Under the pieces are notes generated by a model. It had not been told where the DNA came from and searched no databases. It saw only the letters and a list, made by a program, of their open reading frames with translations. The translations under genes were made by a program, and so were the position numbers. 5,450 nt of DNA from an uncultured Mycoplasmatota bacterium. GTDB taxonomy: Bacteria > Bacillota_I > Bacilli_A > RF39 > UBA660. Location of the stretch: positions 1 through 5,450 of the forward strand of contig CAOKLK010000055.1 of assembly GCA_948469295.1 (NCBI GenBank). Direction: 5' to 3'. This document shows, piece after piece, positions 1 to 5,450 of the stretch. Numbering within the stretch: the first letter of the stretch is position 1; each line of letters begins with the position of its first letter.

Positions 1-259
1 TAAATTTAATCAAATATTTCTCCCATATTTTATCTTGATCTGCTAATTTTTGGAATTTACCATAAAGATATTGTTTAGAGTCATTAAAAAACATTGCTGC
101 TTCTTGTATTGTTTTTATTTCCTTTGGTCCTTTATCTGAGTTTAGAATAGATCTTATTTTATTCATAAAGTTTGTTTGCTCTTTTGGTATTCCAGGATTT
201 TTTAGAATTGGTGGAGCTTGTCTTTCGACTAAATTTCCTAAATTATCAAAGGTTAATTC
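1..259 (-). other. C-terminal visible tail (residues 1731-1816)
   Basis: The tail after the last repeat changes character. It has a Pro-containing linker (APPILKNPGIP) followed by mixed helical sequence with aromatics (FFNDSKQYLYGKF) ending at the window edge with no stop codon. It could be the beginning of another module or the natural C-terminus; the window does not decide. No known domain is recognised. Confidence 0.5.
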
Positions 260-3200
260 TAACATGTACTCTTTTAATTCACTGATATCAAATATATATT
301 TTCCATAAATAAATGTTATACGATCTGGATCTTTAATTTTACTTAAAATTTCATTATTTACATCTCTAATATTTTCAATATTAACCAATACATCTAGATA
401 TCCTTCCTCAATTTGTTTTTCTGCCTGTTCTATCGCTAGTTCAAAAGCATTTGGGACGTCTAATAGTTCTAAGGTTTGATCTAAAACTCGTTCTTTTATT
501 TCATCAAAAGTTAAATGATTGCCAAAATATTCAAATATTATTTTTTCTGGATTTGGGATAGCATTTAAATCTTCTATTTTGACTTCTTTGATGTTTTCAA
601 CTTTTAATATTACACTTTCTTCTCCTTCAGACAATAAGTGTAATGCATTTTCTAATTCTTGTTCAAACTTTGTTTTTATTACTGGGGTTTCTGTTGTAAT
701 ATTTAATAATCTTTCTTTGTATTCTTCAAATGATAATTGTTCATTTTGATATTCAAAAACATACTTTTCAGGATTTATTACTGCATTTAATTGTTCTAGA
801 GATATGTCTTGTAAATTCTTTAATTTAATGATTGTTTTTGATTTTTTTTCTATTAATTCTAAATTTTTATTAAAACAATTTCTGATATCTTCTACGGTGT
901 AATTTTGATCTTTTTTTAGTGTAGCAAAGTCTTTAAAGAAATTTTCAAAAAGTGGTAAATCTTCTAAAGTATATTTTTTTTCAGATAGTTCATTAATTAA
1001 AGATAACTGTAATTTTTCTAAATCTGGTCCTGTTGCATTTGACATAGTATCTTTTTCAATTATTTCTAAAGTAGGAAATTGCTCTTTTAATTTTAAAGCA
1101 TTTTGATAATTTTTATTTAATTCTTTACTACCATCTGTAAAACAGAAAATACCTATTGGATTAAAGCCCTCTATTACAACTTCATTATATATTTTTGAAT
1201 TTGGACTTTCTTTTTTATTTTTTAAACAATTTTCAATTATTTTTAATGGATGCTCTATTAATGGGATACTATTAAATATTTGAGCTTTATTTAAATTATT
1301 TGCATTATTATTGATATATAAGTCTTTGGATCCTGCTATTATTACTTTTTCAGGATTCATAATAAAACCATATCCACTATGAAATGTATCTGTTAAGTTT
1401 TCGGTGAATAATGAACTTGAGACATATTTTCCATTAAATTCTCCAGTAAAGGATGGACTTGGAACGCTGTGTCCTATAAATGCAAAGTTTTCGTTATTTT
1501 TTAATTGTTCTAAATTATTCGGAAATTTTTTCCATTCACTTAGCATTACTGCATTTATTTGTTCTATTAAATCTTTTGAGGCATTTATGTCTTTTTTATT
1601 CATGCTTTCTTTCCATTTGGTTTGAAAATCTTCACAATAATCAAATGGTAAATATTTTAAGTTTTCCTGTAATAATGGCTCTATATATTTTAAGTCTTGG
1701 TAATTACTCATATCATTATAATTTTTTTCAATTTCATAAGATATTTTAAAGAATTCATCCAGTTCTGTTATTTTCTCTTCTAGATTACTTTTTTTAATTG
1801 AATCTAAATCCAACCCTTGATATTTTTGGACTAAATCATTTTGAATATTTACATAATCTTCTAGTAAATAATTTTTTGGTGTTCTTCTCTTGATTAATCT
1901 TTCAAGATTGGATTTTTGATCTTTAAAAATTTCATAAAAATTTTCTCTTGTTACTTGATTGTTTTTTATCTTTTCTAATAAAGAAATATTTTCTCTATGA
2001 GCAATGCTATCAGTTAACATAAATTTTATTTCTTCATATAAATTATCTGATATTTTAAAAGTTTCTTCGTTTAATAGTTTGATGGAATCTTTTATAGTTT
2101 GAGTATTTTTTAAGGTTTCCATTTTATCTGCAATGCTTTGATATTTTGTCTCCATCATGTTTATCCAATCGCTTCCAAATAACTCTGAAGCAATTTGGTA
2201 AGTGACTTTGGAATCCGCCATTTTGATGCTGGTAAAATCTGCAAATTGTTCATCGAAGGAGCGAATTTTTACTTTCTCAAAATATGCTGCTGCATGTAAA
2301 CGTAGGAAGCCAGAATCATAAATAGTTTTAAAATATGGATTTTCTCCATCATAAATACTATCAATTAGACCTGCTATTGTATCATAAATTTTCATTGATT
2401 CATTATTAGAGGATTCAGAAATGAACTGATGATATCGATGAAAGTTTTTATATGTTGATTGCATAATTTCTCTAATTTCGGTGATATCATTTTTTTCTAC
2501 TAAGTCATATATTGCTTCAATAGTTAATGCTCCTGGAGTATAATCTTGATATTCAATTAATTCTTCTTTTAACATGTCAGGATCTTTTAATAATTCATCG
2601 ATTTGTTTATTTATAATCTCTTTGTTGATTTCAATATATTGTTCTGCTTCACTAACACAATTAGACCATATTCCCTCTTTATAATCTCGAGCTTCTTGTA
2701 AGAATGACTCAATAGTTGTACTATCATTTTGCCATTTTTGTTTTATATCATCCATGATTTTATAAAAATTATCAGGAAGTGTCTTATTATCAACTAGATC
2801 AAAGATGGCATGCCCTAATTCATGGGTAATCGCTTCTCTACTTGCACCAATTTCATTTCTTATTACAAAATTACCATTATTTAAAAAGCTATTTTCATTT
2901 ACATATGTTGCACTGTCTGACTCAAAATTATCATACATCTTAATTTTTAAAAAGTTATCTAACACATTTATATTTTCAACAATTTTTATGGTTGCTTGAT
3001 CTTTTGTTTGCATTCCTTTAGAGAATATTTCGCTTAAAGTTTTGGCTGCAGCAAAATCTATATTATCAATATTTTTAATAATATAGTTTTTAGCATTTTC
3101 AGGTAGAAGATTAAAGCTTTCTACTCTGTCCAAATTTTTAAGGTTCTTTATTTCTTCAATAGTTAATTCTTGATCTTTATATTTGAATTTTATAGAATTT

Positions 3201-5450
3201 AATGCATCTAATTCAAATTCATTTAAATTATCGATTGGAAATATTTTTTTAAATAAATTATCGATAGTTGTTTCATTTTTTAAATTATTTAAATAGTTTT
3301 CTATATGATGTGGTTTTTCTTCGATTCTAAGAATAGTTGGTGTTTTGTTAATGTTTTGTTGATTTACTATATTTTCTAATTGAGGTACTGTATATTCTAT
3401 TCCATTGATATCAAATATCACTTGATCTTTATTTTTAATCATATTTAATAATTCTTTATGCAGAATACCTTTATCTTCTATTTTTAAAATTCCTGGTGAA
3501 TTTAATTCTTGGTTATTCATTTGTTCAATTTGATTTTGAAGTTCAATTATTTCATGATTTTGAACAGGGTAATTTTTTAAATCTGTTCCATTTAAAACCT
3601 TTATTAAATCACTTTGGGTAAAAATTTTTCCATCTACTTCAAAACGAATATGTTCTGGATGCTCTATGAGATTTAACATATCGATTGTTATACCATTTAA
3701 GCTATCTAATGTAATAATACTATTTTCAATTCTTCCATTGGTTATTTGATCATTTAAATCTGTTATTACACTTTCAAATGTTTTATTATCTTGTAAAATA
3801 TTTGTAAGTTGTTCTTTTGAATATGTAATATCATTATTTTCAAAAAAGATCTTTTCATTATTTGGAATTATTAATAATTCTTGTAAATCTACATCTTTTA
3901 AATTTTCTAATGAAAGGGAATTGTTAAATAAATTATCGATTGATAAGGCATTTTTAAAGCTATTTATAAAATTTTCGATAGTTAATTCAATGGAATGATT
4001 TTTTACTTGAGAATTTTTGAAAGACAAAATGAAACTTTTTAGTTGATTTATAGTATTTATTCCTTTATTTTGAATTATTTTTAACAAGTTAAAGGTATTT
4101 GTTAAATCTTCATTTAGTCCAATGCTAAAAGCTTTGAATGTATTGATAATATGATCTGCTTTTTTAGGAGATATTTTGGTTTGATAATTATTATATTGTT
4201 CTTTTGATATTTCTTGATATTTTAATATACCATTTTCTTCTTTTAATCCTAAGTAAACAATTTCAGCATTTCCATTATCAAAATGGTAATCTCCATTATA
4301 AGAAATTGCTTGATCGATATTTCGATAATTAAAATCTTTAATTTGCCCTTCATCTATTTTTAGTTTTATTGCAACTTGAGTTTGATTTACATTTCCAATA
4401 TTTAATGCTACATTTTGAAGAGTTGGATTTCCTGCAAAAAAGAAACTTTTTTTGGATCCATATGAACTGATTATTCCACCTTTTTTTATATAGTTGCTTG
4501 TTAATATTTTATTAGCATTTTCTGGTGTAGTAATATGATATAAACCTTCATTTAGGACTTTATTTTTTATTTCTAGATGATTTTCTAGTGGAGTATTAAA
4601 CATTTTAAATATACTACTTGGTAAGCAATTTAATATAAATGGAATACTTTTTATTCCTTTTATAGCCATATCATTTATTTGGTTGTTTATATTTTCCATT
4701 GCAACATCAGTGATTTCTCCAATGGTTTCATTTTTTAAATCCGTTTCACTTATGATTTCTTTTAGTGGTCCATTTTGGAAGTTTTGTTTTATTCTATTGA
4801 TGACTTCATTTATTTTCATATTTAAATTGTTATTTTGACTTAAATTTTTATTGATATAATTGACAATAAAGTTTTCTAAAATCTTTGTTTTTAATGTTTT
4901 ATTTTCTATATTTTTAAAATCATTATAGTTTTTCTTTCTTATTTCTTCGTCTGTTTGGCCTTTTTCAAAGACTTCTTTGGAGTTTTCAATATTGAATTCT
5001 TTGCCGTCTGATTTTTTCATTAGGATTCTTTCAATATCTGAAACAGAATATTCGATTCCATCTACATTAAATGCCATATTTTCTGGATGACTGATTTCAT
5101 TTAACATATCCAGTGTTACATTATCAATGTTTTCGATGGTGATTACTTCTTTTTCTTTAATACTATCACTTACGTCTTTTACTCTTGGTTTTATTTGTTT
5201 TTTGATGTCAGAAAGAATGGTAGGATTTTGGATATATTTACTTAGAATCGCGCTATTTTCTCGAATAACATTTTTGATTTCTTGGTTTGATGTATCAATT
5301 TGGATTTCATTTAAGACACTGCGAATTTGGCCATCATTTATTTTTCCTGTTTGAATGGCATGATTCACGCGATTTATTTCTACGCTAGTTTTGATGGCAC
5401 TTGGTCCTTGTAAAATTCCAGCTGTGATCGCTCCATATACATAACTTTTT
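1..5450 (-). CDS. Giant multi-domain repeat protein with metallopeptidase and possible ADP-ribosyltransferase-like modules (partial at both ends)
   Basis: One minus-strand frame stays open from base 5449 to base 2, giving 1,816 codons with no stop. By chance this is essentially impossible in DNA this AT-rich, because TAA, TAG and TGA would be frequent. The first in-frame ATG is at 5105-5107 (residue 115), inside a repeat unit and with coherent protein before it, so the true start lies beyond the right edge and the stop beyond the left edge. In order, the protein shows a helical segment, a repeat, a linker, an LYHITT domain (residues 299-415), four repeats, an HELGH metallopeptidase (about 830-1080), a helical region, a FIGHS/FTDGSK domain (1319-1469), three tandem repeats and a tail. 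No signal peptide can be judged because the N-terminus is missing, and no clear transmembrane helix is seen. I do not recognise the gene. A host-directed effector, a polymorphic toxin, or a phage or conjugative-element polyvalent protein are all possible. Confidence is high for the gene and low for its role. Confidence 0.96.
260..835 (-). repeat. Three tandem repeats with a 74-residue period (residues 1539-1730)
   Basis: Units 6, 7 and 8 begin at residues 1539, 1613 and 1687, exactly 74 residues (222 bases) apart. Each has a 44-residue core (704-835, 482-613 and 260-391). Units 6 and 7 are also joined to the next unit by a 30-residue helical spacer. Units 6 and 7 share 21 of 44 core residues by hand alignment, including LNA, NPEK, FEY and KER, and their spacers share the pattern FE-x(4)-E-x-A-x(5)-EG. 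Unit 8 is more diverged (DPDR for NPEK, KEYML at the end) and is followed by a different tail. The core is the same family as units 1-5, with the same hydrophobic start, PE element and closing helix. No nucleotide-level identity of useful length is seen between the three, so the duplication is old. Confidence 0.82.
836..1042 (-). other. Linker with two half-repeat-like elements (residues 1470-1538)
   Basis: This short helical stretch contains YTLEDL (starting at Tyr1493) and YTVEDI (starting at Tyr1517), 24 residues apart. Both resemble the closing part of the repeat (for example EYTVPQL in unit 4 and LTIEEI in unit 5). They may be remnants of decayed units or simply a common helix-capping pattern. 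Two runs of eight A on the coding strand (bases 842-849 and 974-981) fall here. Confidence 0.4.
1043..1495 (-). other. FIGHS / FTDGSK globular domain of unknown function (residues 1319-1469)
   Basis: Strand-rich, Gly-containing sequence unlike its flanks shows in order: FAFIGHSV (His1327), NGKYVSSSLFTEN, HSGYGFIMNPEKVI, YNEVVIEGFNPIGIFCFTDGSKEL (Glu1423 and Glu1427), and a last strand LEIIEKDTM. The balance of strands and conserved-looking polar residues suggests an enzyme or binding domain. The order of an early His strand, a serine-rich YVSSS strand and a late ExxxE strand is loosely like the R/H-S-E order of ADP-ribosyltransferases, but the match is weak. I do not recognise the family. It sits between the helical region and the tandem repeats, as a separate module. 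Confidence 0.45.
1496..2209 (-). other. Charged helical region after the peptidase (residues about 1081-1318)
   Basis: About 240 residues rich in Lys, Glu, Asn, Leu and Ile with few Gly or Pro are likely to form long helices, possibly coiled coil in parts (for example SNLEEKITELDEFFKI). It contains the patch LIKRRTPKNYLLEDY and three of the six Trp residues of the protein. No enzymatic motif is seen and none of the eight repeat units falls here. It separates the peptidase from the FIGHS domain and may act as an arm or as a substrate-positioning segment, but this is inferred from composition alone. Confidence 0.5.
2210..2962 (-). other. Zincin-type metallopeptidase domain, HELGH (residues about 830-1080)
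   Basis: A strand with polar residues (NFVIRNEIG) is followed by ASREAITHELGHAIFDL. This gives the HExxH zinc site: His876 and His880 as ligands and Glu877 as catalytic base. Far downstream, FDEQFADF supplies Glu1067 as a likely third ligand, which would make it a gluzincin. His1052 and Tyr1056 (LHAAAYFE) lie just before it, matching the 'H..YY....EaFA' arrangement seen in HExxH proteins of phages, conjugative elements and anthrax-lethal-factor-like (ATLF) toxins. The roughly 186-residue gap between HELGH and Glu1067 is longer than the approximately 50 residues of anthrax lethal factor and is filled with charged helices. The expected reaction is peptide-bond hydrolysis of an unknown substrate; self-processing of this very large protein is one option. 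The active-site residues are all present, so nothing suggests inactivation. The family assignment (M34/ATLF-like or another HExxH group) is uncertain. Confidence 0.72.
3140..3247 (-). repeat. Repeat unit 5, shortened (residues 735-770)
   Basis: This 36-residue stretch keeps the opening (FPIDNL), the central ALNSI, the following strand (FKYKDQ) and the closing helix (LTIEEIKNL). It lacks the roughly seven residues that carry the HPE element in other units. As with unit 2, the motif IDNLF precedes it by three residues. It is the last unit before the metallopeptidase domain. A loss within the repeat is the simplest reading, but independent divergence is possible. Confidence 0.55.
3365..3493 (-). 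repeat. Repeat unit 4 (residues 653-695)
   Basis: This unit is again 43 residues long. Its first half is diverged (ILKIEDKG, LLNMI) and PE is replaced by KDQ, but the second half closely matches unit 1: FDINGIEYTVPQLENIV against FNVDGIEYSVSDIERIL. It starts 76 residues after unit 3, close to the 74-residue spacing of the C-terminal array. Confidence 0.75.
3593..3721 (-). repeat. Repeat unit 3 (residues 577-619)
   Basis: This 43-residue unit is the best match to repeat unit 1: ITLDSL at the start, TIDMLN, HPEH, FEVDG, then a closing helix ending in KVL. The identical positions cluster in the centre (DMLN, HPE, VDG), which suggests these residues form the conserved core of the fold. Confidence 0.8.
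3794..3919 (-). repeat. Repeat unit 2 (residues 511-552)
   Basis: This 42-residue unit aligns without gaps to positions 2-43 of repeat unit 1. It keeps the opening SLENL, the central leucine, an NNEK in place of HPEN, the Phe of the next strand (IFFEN), a Tyr-Ser, and the closing helix ending in NIL. It is more diverged than units 1 and 3. The motif IDNLF comes three residues before it. It is followed by a helical stretch (FESVITDLNDQITNG) that resembles the spacer between the tandem C-terminal units. Confidence 0.7.
3920..4204 (-). other. Helical linker between LYHITT domain and repeat unit 2 (residues 416-510)
   Basis: A very AT-rich stretch (about 20% GC by hand count over 3961-4200) encodes Lys/Asn-rich, probably helical sequence. 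It contains AFSIGLNEDLTNTFNLL and ends in the motif IDNLF, which recurs at the same distance ahead of repeat unit 5. No domain is recognised. Confidence 0.5.
4205..4555 (-). other. LYHITT domain, possibly ADP-ribosyltransferase-like (residues 299-415)
   Basis: The domain opens with NEGLYHITTPENANKIL (Tyr304, His305), followed by a Lys/Gly-rich turn, SSYGSKKSFFFAG (Tyr330), and later NAEIVYLGL (Glu396). An early YHxT strand followed by a helix of the type 'xxNAxKIL', then an aromatic strand and a late Glu, is the order seen in several ADP-ribosyltransferase-like families with an H-Y-E triad. Those enzymes transfer ADP-ribose from NAD to protein or nucleic acid targets. Here His305, Tyr330 and Glu396 would be the candidate triad. 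This is inferred from motif order only. The domain could instead be a non-catalytic relative or an unrelated fold. It sits between repeat unit 1 and repeat unit 2 and has the strand-rich look of a compact globular module, unlike its flanks. Confidence 0.4.
4556..5020 (-). other. Helical Asn/Lys-rich linker (residues 144-298)
   Basis: This is a charged, low-complexity stretch rich in Asn, Lys, Glu and Ile, between repeat unit 1 and the LYHITT domain. It is probably mostly alpha-helical. Near its end is one moderately hydrophobic patch with a Cys (SIPFILNCLPSS), too short and too polar on both sides to call a transmembrane helix. No domain is recognised, and it shows no full copy of the repeat. 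Confidence 0.55.
5021..5149 (-). repeat. Repeat unit 1 (residues 101-143)
   Basis: This 43-residue unit fits the pattern seen in at least seven other places in the protein: a short hydrophobic strand-like start (VITIENI), a central LN-x-I-x-x-PE element (LNEISHPEN), a strand with F, then a polar turn (VDGIEYS) and a closing amphipathic helix ending in L. It matches repeat unit 3 without gaps at 18 of 43 positions by hand alignment, including T-x-DMLN, HPE and VDG. The family is not recognised. The alternation of strand-like and helical segments suggests a small alpha/beta module that could act as spacer or binding surface. Confidence 0.8.
5150..5449 (-). other. N-terminal visible segment of the giant protein (residues 1-100)
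   Basis: This stretch begins mid-protein with a small, mildly hydrophobic Gly/Ala-containing piece (VYGAITAGILQG, residues 4-15) and continues as charged, probably helical sequence up to the first repeat. It uses codons that are rare further on, such as CGC, GCG, GTG, GCC and many ATC. A hand count gives about 33% GC for 5221-5450, against about 20% around 3961-4200. No domain is recognised. The hydrophobic piece could be the end of a longer hydrophobic or Gly-rich region off the window, but that is conjecture. Confidence 0.6.

Noticed and set aside
519..749. Plus-strand ORF of 76 codons
   Set aside because: It lies antisense to repeat units 6 and 7 of the giant gene. Its Ser/Phe/Ile-rich translation is what the reverse of a Lys/Glu/Asn-rich coding strand gives, and I see no upstream gene context or domain.
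260..835. CRISPR-like or DNA-level tandem repeat
   Set aside because: The periodicity is at the protein level. The three units share no long nucleotide identity and lie within an uninterrupted coding frame.
1404..1749. Two overlapping plus-strand ORFs (1404-1625 and 1480-1749), hydrophobic and superficially like small membrane proteins
   Set aside because: Both lie antisense to the FIGHS domain and helical region. The hydrophobicity comes from reading T-rich antisense sequence, and two overlapping frames cannot both be real on this evidence.
2805..2999. Plus-strand ORF of 64 codons opposite the HELGH motif
   Set aside because: It is antisense to the best-supported enzymatic motif in the window, and its translation resembles no domain.
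4610..4690. Possible transmembrane helix (SIPFILNCLPSSIF area)
   Set aside because: The hydrophobic run is only about 9-10 residues, broken by Asn, Cys, Pro and Ser, which is too short to span a membrane.
5105..5107. In-frame ATG (residue 115) as a possible start of the gene
   Set aside because: It falls inside repeat unit 1, whose first 14 residues precede it and match the other units, so translation must begin further upstream.
5127..5354. Plus-strand ORF of 75 codons with a membrane-like composition
   Set aside because: It is antisense to residues 33-108 of the giant protein, where the minus frame is coherent and leads into repeat unit 1.

Overview
The whole 5,450-base window lies inside one protein-coding gene on the minus strand. 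Read as reverse complement in the frame that starts at base 5449, there are 1,816 consecutive sense codons without a stop. Neither the start codon nor the stop codon is in the window. All residue numbers below count from the first complete codon at the right edge: residue n occupies bases 5450-3n to 5452-3n. The visible part alone exceeds 200 kDa, is rich in Asn, Lys, Ile, Glu and Leu, and has only 6 Cys and 6 Trp. The host looks like a very AT-rich low-GC Gram-positive bacterium (Bacillota, or a gut relative of the Mollicutes). All six Trp codons are TGG and TGA never occurs in frame, which points to the standard bacterial code rather than the Mycoplasma code. The taxon is inferred from composition and code use only.

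Layout from N- to C-terminal side (right to left): residues 1-100, a helical segment of higher GC; residues 101-143, repeat unit 1; residues 144-298, a helical, Asn/Lys-rich linker; residues 299-415, a globular domain opening with LYHITT that recalls ADP-ribosyltransferase-like folds; residues 511-770, four more repeat units (2 to 5); residues about 830-1080, a zincin-type metallopeptidase domain with HELGH and a distal EQFAD motif; residues about 1081-1318, a long charged helical region; residues 1319-1469, a second globular domain containing FIGHS and FTDGSK; residues 1539-1730, three more repeat units at an exact 74-residue period; residues 1731-1816, a tail that runs off the left edge.

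The architecture is therefore two or three enzyme-like modules separated by at least eight diverged copies of one 42-44-residue repeat. This resembles a giant multi-domain effector or toxin, or a 'polyvalent' protein of the kind carried by phages and conjugative elements. The sequence does not show which. No RNA gene, insertion sequence, CRISPR array, promoter or terminator was seen. Short plus-strand ORFs are antisense to this gene and are treated as shadows.
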